Counted from the stretch's first letter, positions 25,007 through 33,942 are shown. The stretch is 64,000 nt of DNA from Arthrobacter sp. StoSoilB19 (GCF_019977275.1 NZ_AP024650.1:3472001-3536000); one strand, 5' to 3'. A program made the numbers and translations. The notes: generated by a model from the letters alone, not told the origin.

Positions 25007-26232
25007 CAGATTTTCTCCAGCAGCAGGGCGGTGCCCTGGCCGACGCCCACGCACATGGTGGCAAGGCCGATTCGGGCGTCCTCACGCTCCATCCGTCCCA
25101 GCAGGGTGATGGCAATCCGTGAGCCGCTGGAACCAAGCGGGTGCCCCAGGGCGATGGCTCCGCCGTCGCGGTTCACGATTTCCGGCTCCAGCCCCAGGCG
25201 CCGGATGCAGGCCAGGGACTGCGTGGCAAAGGCTTCATTAAGTTCGACGGCGGACAGGTCACCGACGCCCAGGCCGCTGCGCTTGAGTACTTTCTGGGTG
25301 GCGGGGACGGGACCAATGCCCATGATCTCGGGTTCACAGCCGGCAGACGCGCCGTCGATGATGCGCGCCCGGGGTGTCAGGCCCAACCGCTCGATGGCTG
25401 CCTCCGACGCCACAATGATCGCCGAGGCGCCGTCGTTGAGGGACGAGGAGTTCCCGGCCGTCACCACGGATCCGCCGTGCGCCACCGGCTTCAGCGCTGC
25501 AAGAACGTCCATGCTGGTGCCGGGGCGCGGGCCTTCGTCCGTATCCACCACCGTTTCGGATTTGCGTGTCTTGACGGTCACGGGAACGATCTCGTCCTTG
25601 AAGCGGCCGGCTTCGATGGCGTCCAGGGCAAGCTGGTGCGAGCGGACGGCGAATGCATCGGCGTCCTCGCGGGAGATGCCATCCACCCTGGCCACTTCCT
25701 CTGCCGTTTCAGGCATGGAGTAGGTCATCTTGCCGTCGCGGGACAGCCCGCCGTGCTGGAAGTGGGGGTTGGTGAACCGCCAGCCGATGGAGGTGTCAAA
25801 GATCTGGCCCGGCTTGGCGAAGGCGGCGGTGGGCTTCTCCTGCACCCAGGGTGCCCGGCTCATGGACTCAACCCCGCCGGCAATCACGATGTCCGCGGCG
25901 CCGGCCTTGATCATATGGCTGGCCTGGATGATGGCGCTCAGGCCGGAGGCACAGAGCCGGTTGACCGTTATGCCCGGGATGTGCAGCGGCAGCCCGGCAA
26001 GCAGGGTGGCCATCCGGGCCACGTTCCGGTTCTCCTCCCCCGCGCCGTTCGCGTTGCCGAGAATTACTTCGTCAATGCTCTCGGGATCCAGGCCGGCGCG
26101 TTCCACGGCCTCGCGGAGCACCAGGGCGGCGAGGTCGTCCGGGCGCACGGCGGACAGCGCGCCTCCGTACCTGCCCACGGGCGTTCGGACCCCGCCAACA
26201 AGGAAAGCCTGCGGACCTGCGGTTGCAGCCAT
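25006..26232 (-). CDS. 3-oxoadipyl-CoA/acetyl-CoA thiolase
   Basis: A 408-residue thiolase of the PaaJ/PcaF type. The acyl-accepting Cys is in TVNRLCASGLSAI (about residue 93), followed by NGAGEENRNVARM earlier, GGVESMSRAPW, and the C-terminal GHPLGSSG and CVGVGQG with the second His and Cys. It cleaves 3-oxoadipyl-CoA into succinyl-CoA and acetyl-CoA. The ATG at 26232 follows GAAGGGTG. First gene of a three-gene operon with hydratase and dehydrogenase, with operator site D at 26296-26317. PcaF for protocatechuate is an alternative; the shared operator favours phenylacetate. Confidence 0.92.
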   Translation of the reverse strand: MAATAGPQAFLVGGVRTPVGRYGGALSAVRPDDLAALVLREAVERAGLDPESIDEVILGNANGAGEENRNVARMATLLAGLPLHIPGITVNRLCASGLSAIIQASHMIKAGAADIVIAGGVESMSRAPWVQEKPTAAFAKPGQIFDTSIGWRFTNPHFQHGGLSRDGKMTYSMPETAEEVARVDGISREDADAFAVRSHQLALDAIEAGRFKDEIVPVTVKTRKSETVVDTDEGPRPGTSMDVLAALKPVAHGGSVVTAGNSSSLNDGASAIIVASEAAIERLGLTPRARIIDGASAGCEPEIMGIGPVPATQKVLKRSGLGVGDLSAVELNEAFATQSLACIRRLGLEPEIVNRDGGAIALGHPLGSSGSRIAITLLGRMEREDARIGLATMCVGVGQGTALLLEKI

Positions 26233-26295
26233 GGAAACACCCTTCACGCGATAAACAGCACTGTCATCGGCGGCCGGCACAGCGGAATCCTCCAC

Positions 26296-26317
26296 TTACC
26301 GACCGTTCGTTCTGTAA
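26296..26317. promoter_or_regulatory. PaaR-type operator, site D (thiolase operon)
   Basis: A 22-bp site starting TTACCGACCGTTCGTT and ending TGTAA, 64 bases upstream of the thiolase start. It agrees with sites A and C in length, end sequence and central CGTTCGTTC. Confidence 0.63.
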
Positions 26318-26351
26318 ATGGTACACGGCGATGCTGTGCATGCGCATCCAG

Positions 26352-27026
26352 TTACAGGACTGTCACCCCCAGGTGGGCGGCAAGGAGTGGCGCGAGGAGT
26401 CCCAGCTGGTAATCGTCAATCACCATGCCGGCCAGGCTGCCGAGTCCACTGATTTTGCGGAATTCCGTGCCCCTGAGGTCAAAGTCCTTCAGCTTGGCTC
26501 CAGCCAGGTCCAGCGATCCCACCGTGCAGTCCACAAGCTTCACGCGGGTTGCCACGGCGGCACCAAGGTCAAGTTCATTGATGATGCAGCCGGTGATCAG
26601 CACATCCGTGAGCTTGGCGCCGCGGAGGTTGAGGAAGTCCAGCTTGCCGCCGTCGATCCGGACGGACCGCCAGCCGCTTTCATAGAGCTCGGCAGAGCCC
26701 AGGCGCGGATTGCGGAACTCCACCTCCTGCCAGGTGCTCCGCGCGCCCCGGAAGACGGGCGCATACAGTTCGGCCAGGATGCAGTCGCGGAACGAGGCAC
26801 CGCGAAGCTGGGTCTCATTGAAGGACGCGGCCTCGAAGACGCACTCGGAAAAGACGGCACCGCCCAGGTCCAGGCCGTCGGCGGCGGGACGGCTGAACCG
26901 GGCGTTCTCATGCCTCCCGCCACGCCGGAACTCGAGGTCCGGGCGGTCCTCAAGACCCTGCAGTTCCACCGGGGAGAGCCGGGGCGGCGCCACTTTGGCC
27001 ACCCCCTTGCCTCGCACTTTATCCAT
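26352..27026 (-). CDS. pentapeptide-repeat protein
   Basis: A 224-residue protein with imperfect A(D/N)LXX-type repeats over most of its length (for example GLDLGGAVFSECVFEAASF, LRGASFRDC, LRGAKLTDV, LDLAGAKLKDFDLRGTEF), expected to form a right-handed beta-helix. Some such proteins mimic DNA and guard gyrase; others have unknown roles, and nothing here points to one. The ATG at 27026 has no ribosome binding site but a TAGGCT box six bases upstream, so it is probably leaderless. It ends facing the thiolase promoter region. Confidence 0.85.
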   Translation of the reverse strand: MDKVRGKGVAKVAPPRLSPVELQGLEDRPDLEFRRGGRHENARFSRPAADGLDLGGAVFSECVFEAASFNETQLRGASFRDCILAELYAPVFRGARSTWQEVEFRNPRLGSAELYESGWRSVRIDGGKLDFLNLRGAKLTDVLITGCIINELDLGAAVATRVKLVDCTVGSLDLAGAKLKDFDLRGTEFRKISGLGSLAGMVIDDYQLGLLAPLLAAHLGVTVL

Positions 27027-27155
27027 GGCCCGAGCCTAACGGCCGGCACCGACAAGGAACAGCACGCCCAGGGCCAGGGGCTTGAAATAGTAAGCAAGCT
27101 TTGCATATTGTGAGAGAGCACGGTTGATCGACGGAAACGAAAGGAGGCCGGAACC

Positions 27156-27332
27156 ATGGGCCTCGGAGACAAGATCAGTAACGCGGCAGAGGACCTTGGC
27201 GGCAAGGCCAAGGAAGCTGCAGGAACCGCGACCGACAATGACCGGCTGAAGGCAGAGGGCCAGGCCGACCAGGTCAAAGCCGATGCCAAGAAGGTCGGCG
27301 AGAGTGTGAAGGACGAGTTCAAGCGGGACTAG
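27156..27332 (+). CDS. CsbD-like stress protein
   Basis: A 58-residue, highly charged protein starting MGLGDKISNAAEDLGGKAKE and continuing with further Lys/Ala/Glu-rich helical stretches, the CsbD pattern. CsbD family members accumulate under general stress; their biochemical role is unknown. The ATG at 27156 is preceded by AAGGAGG. The upstream region holds an A/T-richer promoter-like stretch (27090-27120). Short, but reading frame, ribosome binding site and family pattern agree. Confidence 0.85.
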   Translation: MGLGDKISNAAEDLGGKAKEAAGTATDNDRLKAEGQADQVKADAKKVGESVKDEFKRD

Positions 27333-27377
27333 TTCCTTGCTGGTGCGGCCGCAGCGAACGGCGTGCTGCACCAGCCC

Positions 27378-28448
27378 TCACCATCCACTGCGGGTGGGCG
27401 TGTGCCCCTTTCGCGAATCCTCGGGCATGGTCATCTCGGCCCGGAGGCCGAGCAACCGGATGGGCCGGCCCGGCTCGATCTTCGCCAGGAGGTCGAAGGT
27501 CCGGGCCAGTACTTCGCCCGGATCGGACGTCGCGGGGATCTTCCGTCCGTAGGTCGTGGTGCTGAACGGGGCGTACCGCACCTTCAACGTCAGGCCAATC
27601 ACCGGCCGCCCCTCGGCAGCAACATCCTCCAGCACCCGCGCGGCCAACTCCCTAACGGCGTCGTCAATTTCCGCCGCATCCGTCAGGTCGCGCTGGAAGG
27701 TGGTCTCCCTGCTGTGCCCCCGGGCCACCCAGGGAGTATCGTCGACCACCCGCGCGCCGTCACCCCGCCCAAGCTGGGCGTACCAGGGACCCATCTTGGG
27801 ACCGAACTCGGGGACCAGGTCACCGGGGTCCGCGGCTGCGAGCGCCTCGACAGTCTTGATGCCCAGCTTGGCCAGGCGCTGGGAGACCTTTGCACCAATG
27901 CCCCACAGCTCAATCGTGGGACGGCCCCCCATGACGTCAAGCCAGTTGCCTTCCGTCAGCCGGAAGATGCCGGCGGGCTTGCCAAATCCGGTGGCAACCT
28001 TGGCACGGACCAGGGTGTCGCCAATCCCGATGCTGCAGTGGAGGCGCGTTTCCGCCAGGACGGCCTGCTGGATTTGCCGGGCGCAGGCCTCCGGATCCGT
28101 CGTCTCGACGCCAACGAACGCCTCATCCCAGCCGAGCACCTGCACCGTTGCCCCGGGCTGCGAGCGCAGCACTGCCATGACCTTCTCCGACGCCTCCAGG
28201 TACGCCTCGTGGTCCACGGGAAGGATGACCGCGTCCGGCACTTTCCGCGCGGCGATGCGCAGCGGCATGCCGGAGCCCACGCCGTAGGCCCTGGCCTCGT
28301 AGGACGCCGTGGACACCACCGCCCGCTCGGTGGGATCACCGCGGCCGCCCACGATCACCGGCTTGCCCGCAAGCTCCGGCCGGCGGAGCACCTCGACGGC
28401 AGCGATGAACTGGTCCAGGTCCACATGCAGCACCCATGGTTCGCTCAC
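27378..28448 (-). CDS. dinB: Y-family DNA polymerase IV, DinB2-like
   Basis: A 356-residue translesion polymerase. The N-terminal catalytic segment is HVDLDQFIAAVE (Asp10 and Asp12), the second carboxylate pair is in LGWDEAFVGV, followed by little-finger sequences (CSIGIGDTLVRAKVATGF, LWGIGAKVSQRLAKLGI). The residue at the sugar steric-gate position is Ile15 where most DinB proteins have Phe or Tyr, as in the mycobacterial DinB2 group. No QLxLF-like clamp-binding motif is visible at the C-terminus, also as in DinB2. The GTG at 28448 is six bases after CAGACT, so the message may be leaderless. Confidence 0.9.
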   Translation of the reverse strand: MSEPWVLHVDLDQFIAAVEVLRRPELAGKPVIVGGRGDPTERAVVSTASYEARAYGVGSGMPLRIAARKVPDAVILPVDHEAYLEASEKVMAVLRSQPGATVQVLGWDEAFVGVETTDPEACARQIQQAVLAETRLHCSIGIGDTLVRAKVATGFGKPAGIFRLTEGNWLDVMGGRPTIELWGIGAKVSQRLAKLGIKTVEALAAADPGDLVPEFGPKMGPWYAQLGRGDGARVVDDTPWVARGHSRETTFQRDLTDAAEIDDAVRELAARVLEDVAAEGRPVIGLTLKVRYAPFSTTTYGRKIPATSDPGEVLARTFDLLAKIEPGRPIRLLGLRAEMTMPEDSRKGHTPTRSGW

Positions 28449-28556
28449 ATGCCCAGTCTGCCCCGGCCGGGCGCCGCAGGCCATCTTTCCCGCATCCCTT
28501 CAGGGCTGGAACGCAAAAGGCGGGATTTCCCCGGGGCGGCCGGTTAGCCTTGGCCG

Positions 28557-28894
28557 ATGACCATCGTTGACCTGGGCCCAGGGAGCGCCGCCGCGGGCGG
28601 TTCCCCCGGCCTGCGCGGCTATCTGGCGGTACCTGAAGGCCAAGGCCCTTTTCCCGCCGTCGTCATGATCCACGAGGTGTTCGGCCTGGATGACCAGACC
28701 CGCCGGCACGCGGACAGGCTGGCAGCGTCAAGGAATTCCCTACCGCCGGACACGCCTTCCTCAATGATGAAGAGCTGGGTCCGGTCCTCCTCCGGCCCTT
28801 GATGCGCGTCATGGGCGTGGGACCGGACCCGGAGTCCTCGCCCGAAGCCTGGCAGCGCATTGAGGACCACTTCGCCAGGTACCTTCGCGGCTGA
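28557..28894 (+). pseudogene. dienelactone hydrolase family gene with internal deletion
   Basis: The first part reads as a normal dienelactone hydrolase start, with LRGYLAVPEGQGPFPAVVMI and HEVFGLDDQTRRHADRLAA (residues about 1-57). At about 28728-28735 it jumps, in another frame, straight to a typical C-terminus with TAGHAFLNDE (catalytic His region), MRVMGVGPDPES and AWQRIEDHFARYLRG, ending at the TGA 28892-28894. The middle, including the expected nucleophile Cys, is missing: roughly 400 bases against a usual length near 750. The open frame from the start codon ends at 28802. It is a dead gene. Confidence 0.85.
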
Positions 28895-28938
28895 CGGGCC
28901 GCCTGGCTGGACGGAGCGAGGCCACGTGGCCCAAACGC

Positions 28939-28981
28939 GGACGACGGCGGTCTCCCGCCAAGGGGAGTCCCGCCGTCGTCC
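28939..28981. terminator. hairpin terminator between dienelactone hydrolase remnant and permease
   Basis: Perfect 12-bp stem GGACGACGGCGG/CCGCCGTCGTCC (28939-28950 and 28970-28981), with a second small hairpin in the loop. It lies just past the stop of the leftward permease gene and also closes the pseudogene. Confidence 0.72.
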
Positions 28982-29002
28982 GTGCTGCTGGGGCCGGAAG
29001 GG

Positions 29003-30463
29003 CTAGCTGAAGAGCTGGCTCTTGGGCTGGTTGTTCTTGACCTTCTGCCAGCCCAGCCACAGGACCAGCGCGAAGAACGGAATGGTGGCCAGGGTCCACA
29101 GGCCCAGGTAGAACACCTCGCCGTCCTTGCTGGTCATGGTGTCGAACCCGATCAGCACGGTGATGGCGAGCAGGCCCAGCATGCCCGCCCAGCTGGTCCA
29201 CGGCGAGCCGGGCATGGGCAGGGTGGAAGTGACGCCCTTGCGGCGCCGCAGCACGATCTGGCTGGCGAAGATGGAGCCCCAGCAGAAGATCACGCCGATG
29301 GAGGCACTGTTGAGCGCCAGGTCGAACGCGTGCGAGCCGCCCAGCCAGATGTTCAGCAGGATGCCCACGAGGTAGAACGCGGCGATGGCCAGGATGGCTG
29401 CATACGGGACGTGCCGCTTGGACATTTTGGTGAGCCACTGCGGGGCGTGGCCGTTGTTGGCCATGGTGCGGAAGACCCGGCCGATGGAGTACAGCCCGGA
29501 GTTGCAGGAGGAGAGGGCGGCGGTGATGACGATCATGTTCATGACGTCGCCCACCCAGCCCAGGCCCATCTGGCCGAAGACGGTCACGAACGGGGACGTG
29601 CCGGCCCTGTACTGGTCGGACGGCAGCAGCATGGCCAGAAGCAGGACGGACCCTACGTAGAACACCACAATGCGCAGCACGACGGCGCGGATCGCCTTGG
29701 GCACTTCGCGTTCCGGCTTTTCCATCTCGCCGGCGGTGACGCCCACCAGTTCGATGCCGTTGTAGGCGAAGATAACGGCATTGAGGACCAGGACCATCAC
29801 CAGCGCGCCCTTGGGGAACATGCCGCCCTCGGCCGCGAAGAGGTTCGACACGGACGCGTGGCCGTCGCCCACCTTGGCGTTGGTGACCACCATGAAGGTG
29901 CCCACGGCCAGGAAGATGACGATTGCGCCGACCTTGAGGCAGGAGGCCCAGAATTCGAACTCGCCGAACGCTTTGACGCTCAGCAGGTTGACGGCCACCA
30001 GGAGCGCCAGGGCGGCGATGGCCGACGCTTCCACGGGGACATTGGGGAAGAAGAACTGGAAGTACAGGCCGATGGCGATGAGCTCGGCGATGCCGGTCAT
30101 GCCCCAGTTGATGAAGTACATCCAGCCGGACAGGTAGGCGCCCTTTTGGCCGAACATCTCACCGGAGTAGCTCACCAGGGAGCCGGAGGTCTGGCGGTAC
30201 ATGATGAGTTCGCCCAGGGCCCGCATGAGCAGGTAGGCGATGACGCCGGCGATGGCGTAGGAGAAGATCAGGGCCGGGCCGGTGGAGGCGAGGCGGCCGC
30301 CGGCTCCCATGAAGAGGCCGACGCCGATGGCGCCGCCCATGGCGATCATGGTGACGTGGCGCCGGCCGAGCGTCTTGCTGTAGCCCTCGGCGCTGAGGGA
30401 TGAGTCGACGGCGACGGGTGGGGCCGTGCGGTTCTCGAGATCTGTGGGGGTACTTTGAGGCAC
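29003..30463 (-). CDS. amino acid permease (APC superfamily, AAT family)
   Basis: A 486-residue, 12-helix permease. LGRRHVTMIAMGGAIGVGLF opens helix 1 and carries the unwound GGAIGVG substrate site; FAYNGIELVGVTAGEMEKPER is the typical AAT consensus of helix 6 and its loop. The closest style is AnsP/GabP-type carriers (asparagine, GABA or aromatic amino acids); the substrate is not decidable. The GTG at 30463 has AAGGAA six bases upstream. It stands alone downstream of nirD, separated by 174 bases, and ends at a strong hairpin. Confidence 0.9.
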   Translation of the reverse strand: MPQSTPTDLENRTAPPVAVDSSLSAEGYSKTLGRRHVTMIAMGGAIGVGLFMGAGGRLASTGPALIFSYAIAGVIAYLLMRALGELIMYRQTSGSLVSYSGEMFGQKGAYLSGWMYFINWGMTGIAELIAIGLYFQFFFPNVPVEASAIAALALLVAVNLLSVKAFGEFEFWASCLKVGAIVIFLAVGTFMVVTNAKVGDGHASVSNLFAAEGGMFPKGALVMVLVLNAVIFAYNGIELVGVTAGEMEKPEREVPKAIRAVVLRIVVFYVGSVLLLAMLLPSDQYRAGTSPFVTVFGQMGLGWVGDVMNMIVITAALSSCNSGLYSIGRVFRTMANNGHAPQWLTKMSKRHVPYAAILAIAAFYLVGILLNIWLGGSHAFDLALNSASIGVIFCWGSIFASQIVLRRRKGVTSTLPMPGSPWTSWAGMLGLLAITVLIGFDTMTSKDGEVFYLGLWTLATIPFFALVLWLGWQKVKNNQPKSQLFS

Positions 30464-30637
30464 AACGATTCCTTGTGGGTTGGGGGTTGGCCGCATCCGG
30501 ACTTCGTATGATCAAGCTCACAAAATTCGGCCTCTGGGCCGTTGAACCTGCAGATGTGTGGGCGGATCGTCGAACTGCCGAAGCTTCACGCGACCTGACC
30601 ATCCTACAAGACAGTCCGGAGTGGTACGTGACGCGCA

Positions 30638-30973
30638 CTACATCTCAGCCGTCTCCAGCACCAGATTCTGCTCCGGATCCAGGGAAATCCGGTAGGTCCG
30701 CAGGGGTTCCGCTCCGGTGGTGGAGCATCCCGACGTGAGGTCGAACGCGTGCTGGTGCAGCGGACAAATCACCACCTGCCGGTCCACGGTGCCGTCCGCA
30801 ACAGGGCCGCCGCGGTGGGGGCAGACCCCGGAGACCGCCCGCAACGAACCGTCCCGCAGCCGGAAGACGGCCACCTGTTCGCTCCCGACTCCGAAGGCCC
30901 TTCCCTCGCCCAGGGGAATCTGGTCGACCGGCCCCAGGACATGGGCGCCGGCACCTGTTCCGGCGCCGCTCAT
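30638..30973 (-). CDS. nirD: nitrite reductase small subunit, Rieske type
   Basis: A 111-residue Rieske [2Fe-2S] protein. Ligands are in CPHRGG (Cys, His) and CPLHQH (Cys, His). With NirB it forms the assimilatory NAD(P)H nitrite reductase that makes ammonium. The ATG at 30973 overlaps the nirB stop (ATGA). It is the last gene of the three-gene operon. Confidence 0.95.
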   Translation of the reverse strand: MSGAGTGAGAHVLGPVDQIPLGEGRAFGVGSEQVAVFRLRDGSLRAVSGVCPHRGGPVADGTVDRQVVICPLHQHAFDLTSGCSTTGAEPLRTYRISLDPEQNLVLETAEM

Positions 30974-33516
30974 CGGACCGGCACCTGAGGGAGGACGGTC
31001 AGGGGCAGAGAAGTCCTGAACTGGCCGGGCGTTCGCGGGTCATCGCGTTCCTGCCACGGATCAACGTAGCTGTCCACGGAGGCCTGCACCGCCTCGTCAA
31101 GCCGTCCGGCGATCCCCTCTGCGTCCTGCACAATCACGGCCCGCAGGTGCTCGATGCCCACGCGCGGGACGAAGGCATAGGTCCGTTCCAGCCAGTTGGC
31201 CTGTTCGCGGTAGTACTGCATGAAACGGCCGGTAAGGACCTTCACCTCTTCCGGATCGTCCACGGTGGCCAGCAGGTCTCCCTTGCGGATGTGGGCACCG
31301 GCGGCTCCCCCTACATAGATCTCCCAGCGGCCGCCCTCCACTGCCACCACGCCCACATCCTTCACCAGCGATTCGGCGCAGTTCCGGGGACACCCAGAGA
31401 CTGCGAGCTTGAGTTTGGCGGGCGCCTCGAGGCCCTGGAAGCGGGATTCGATCTCGATACCCAATTTGGTGGAGTCGCCGGTGCCGTAGCGGCAAAAGTC
31501 CTTTCCCACGCAGGTTTTCACGGTGCGGAAGCTCTTGCCGTAGGCATAGCCGGAGGGCATGTCCAGGTCCGCCCACACCTGCGGCAGGTCCTCCTTGCGG
31601 ATCCCCAGCAGGTCGATGCGCTGCCCCCCGGTGAGCTTGATCAGCGGGACGTTGTGCTTCTCCGCAACATCTGCGATCCGGCGCAGCTGCTGGACCGACG
31701 TCACGCCGCCCTTCATCTGGGGCACCACGGAAAAGGTGCCGTCCCGCTGGATGTTGGCGTGGACCCTGTCGTTGATGAAGCGGGCGTCGCGTTCGTCGAT
31801 GTACCGGCCCCCCAGCATCATCTTGAGCAGCGAAGCGAGCCCCATCTTCGACTTTGCATCCTCGGCGCCGCCCGGCGCCAGCGCCTGGAACACGGCCGAA
31901 ACCGACCGCAGGCCGCGTGCCCGGACTTCTGCCATCAGGGCCTGCTTGTCCAGGGGGATGCCGGGAACGTAGTAGCCGGCAGCGGGATCCTCTTCCACCG
32001 CTCCGTCGGCCGCCCACTCCACCACCTGCCGCACCAGGAGCTTGCAGGAGCCGCACCCTTTGCCGGCACGGGTGGCGTCCATGGCCCCGGACACCGAGGT
32101 GCAGCCGCTCTTCACCGCGCCCACCAGGTCCTTCTTGCTGACGCCGTTGCAGTTGCAGACCTGTGCTTCGCCGTCGAGCTCCGCGACTCCGGTCTCCTCC
32201 CCGGGCGTGCCAAGATCGAACATCAGCCCGAGCCGTTCCTCGGGCAACGGAAGCCCGCGGTCGAACGCCTGGGTCAGGTAGGCCACCTTGCGGCTGTCCC
32301 CCAGCAGCGTGGCGCCCACCATCTTGTTGTCCCGCACCACGATGGACTTGAAGACCCCGCGGCTGGGCTCGGAAAAGACGATGTGTTCGTCCGTCTCAAG
32401 TTCCGGCCCGTGCAGGCCCATGGAAGCCACCTCGACGCCGGCCACCTTCAGTTTGGTGGCCGTGCGCGAGCCCAGGTACGCGGCGCCCGTGTCCGTCCCC
32501 GTCACATGGTTGGCCAGCACCACCGCCTGCTCCCACAGCGGGGCCACCAGCCCGTACACCTCACCGCGGTGCTGGACGCACTCCCCCACCGCGTAGATGT
32601 CGTCCTCGTCCTGGACCCGCAGGCTGTCATCCACCACAATGGCCCGCTCCACCGGGAGCCCGCTGAGGACAGCCAGGTCCACGTTGGGACGGATCCCGGC
32701 CGCCACCACCACCATGTCGCACGCAATGTCCGGCCGGCCGCGGAGGCTGACGCCGGTCACCCTGTCCCTGCCAAGGACGGCCGTGGTCCGGCAGCCGGTC
32801 AGCACCCCGATGCCCAGGGCCTCAACGCTCCGGCGGAGCACCGCACCGCCGTCGGGCCCCATCTGTGCGCTCATCAGGTGGCCGCCGGAGTGGACCACGT
32901 CCACTCCCAGCCCGAAGCTGCGCAGCCCGGCAGCGGCCTCCAGCCCCAGCAGGCCCCCGCCGATCACCACGGCGTACCGGTGATGTTCCTGCTGTGCGTG
33001 GGCAGCCATTTTGCGGGTGTCATCGATGGTGCGGAAGCCGAAGACGCCCTGTTTCACCGACCCGCCCGGGGTGTGAAGGCCGTCCAGGGGAGGAAGGTGG
33101 GAGCGGCTTCCCGTGGCGATGATCAGCGTGTCGTAGGGCGTCACCCGGCCGTCGCTGGAAAACACGTGCTTGGCGAACCGGTCGATCCTGTCCGCCCGGA
33201 CGCCCGCGTGCAGCGTGATGCCGTTGTCCTGGTACCAGGACAGGGGGTTGAGGAAGATGTCCGCGTCGCTCTCCTCGCCCGAAAGGACGTGGCTGAGCAT
33301 GATCCGGTTGTAGTTTCCGTACGGCTCGTCCCCGAACATGGTGATGCTGAACTGCTCCGCACCGCCCCGGGCCAGGATCTCCTCGACCGCCCGGGCGCCG
33401 GCCATGCCGTTGCCGATGACCACGAGGCGCCGGCGACTGTCCCCTGCGCGGGACCGGGGCCTGGGTCGGGCTGCGGCTTGCGCCCCGGTTTGCGTCTGCT
33501 CCGCCATGCTGCCCAT
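30970..33516 (-). CDS. nirB: NAD(P)H nitrite reductase large subunit
   Basis: An 848-residue siroheme flavoprotein reducing nitrite to ammonium. In order: FAD/NADH domains (VVIGNGMAGARAVEEIL at about 31, VVIGGGLLGLEAAAGL later); a BFD-like [2Fe-2S] domain with CNCNGVSKKDLV and GKGCGSCKLLV; a ferredoxin-like half domain; and the siroheme/[4Fe-4S] cysteines in TCVGKDFC (about 667-674) and SGCPRNC (about 710-714). The ATG at 33516 overlaps the stop of the upstream unknown gene (TGATG); an ATG at 33507 is possible. All cofactor ligands are present. Confidence 0.96.
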   Translation of the reverse strand: MGSMAEQTQTGAQAAARPRPRSRAGDSRRRLVVIGNGMAGARAVEEILARGGAEQFSITMFGDEPYGNYNRIMLSHVLSGEESDADIFLNPLSWYQDNGITLHAGVRADRIDRFAKHVFSSDGRVTPYDTLIIATGSRSHLPPLDGLHTPGGSVKQGVFGFRTIDDTRKMAAHAQQEHHRYAVVIGGGLLGLEAAAGLRSFGLGVDVVHSGGHLMSAQMGPDGGAVLRRSVEALGIGVLTGCRTTAVLGRDRVTGVSLRGRPDIACDMVVVAAGIRPNVDLAVLSGLPVERAIVVDDSLRVQDEDDIYAVGECVQHRGEVYGLVAPLWEQAVVLANHVTGTDTGAAYLGSRTATKLKVAGVEVASMGLHGPELETDEHIVFSEPSRGVFKSIVVRDNKMVGATLLGDSRKVAYLTQAFDRGLPLPEERLGLMFDLGTPGEETGVAELDGEAQVCNCNGVSKKDLVGAVKSGCTSVSGAMDATRAGKGCGSCKLLVRQVVEWAADGAVEEDPAAGYYVPGIPLDKQALMAEVRARGLRSVSAVFQALAPGGAEDAKSKMGLASLLKMMLGGRYIDERDARFINDRVHANIQRDGTFSVVPQMKGGVTSVQQLRRIADVAEKHNVPLIKLTGGQRIDLLGIRKEDLPQVWADLDMPSGYAYGKSFRTVKTCVGKDFCRYGTGDSTKLGIEIESRFQGLEAPAKLKLAVSGCPRNCAESLVKDVGVVAVEGGRWEIYVGGAAGAHIRKGDLLATVDDPEEVKVLTGRFMQYYREQANWLERTYAFVPRVGIEHLRAVIVQDAEGIAGRLDEAVQASVDSYVDPWQERDDPRTPGQFRTSLPLTVLPQVPVR

Positions 33517-33863
33517 CAGTGTTCCACCATCCCCAGGTCGATCACCACGGATCCGTGGACTCCCTCAGGCGCCGCCAGGTACAGCTCAATCACCGAGCCG
33601 CCGTCGATGTCCTCCACCACGCGCAGCGGAACATGGACCTCGTTCCTGGCTCCGATGGGGAAGTACCGCATCGGAACGCCGTTGCGCATGAGCACCACGG
33701 CGATCAGTTCGCTGCTTGAGTTGCCGCCGCGGAAGTACAGCGCCTGGTTGATCACCCCGTCCGGGACGTAGTGCGAGAGTTCGCTGTGCAGGGGGACGGG
33801 CTTCTCCATTCCCACGCCCTGGAAGTGGTAAATGCCTTGCAGGAAAAGGTTCTTGGTGATCAC
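33516..33863 (-). CDS. unknown 115-residue protein coupled to nirB
   Basis: A small soluble protein, predicted mostly beta, with no membrane helix, no cysteine pair and no motif that I recognise. It starts MITKNLFLQGIYHFQGVGME and has a regular pattern of hydrophobic strands (ALYFRGG, ELIAVVLMRNG, MRYFPIGARNEVHVPLRVVED, VIELYLAAP). The GTG at 33863 has AAAGGA upstream. Its stop overlaps the nirB start by one base, so its translation is tied to nirB. Position as first gene of the nitrite operon suggests a role in nitrite handling, enzyme assembly or its control, but this is inference only. Confidence 0.78.
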   Translation of the reverse strand: MITKNLFLQGIYHFQGVGMEKPVPLHSELSHYVPDGVINQALYFRGGNSSSELIAVVLMRNGVPMRYFPIGARNEVHVPLRVVEDIDGGSVIELYLAAPEGVHGSVVIDLGMVEH

Positions 33864-33942
33864 GGACAGATCCTTTCGGCCGGCGGAAAGACGGGCATGG
33901 GCCCATCTTCCGCCGCCGATGTTTCCGGCCGCCGTTCCCCCG

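Noticed and set aside
31147..33771. 874-codon open frame on the plus strand opposite nirB
   Set aside because: Shadow of nirB; His/Gly/Val-rich low-complexity product without family features.
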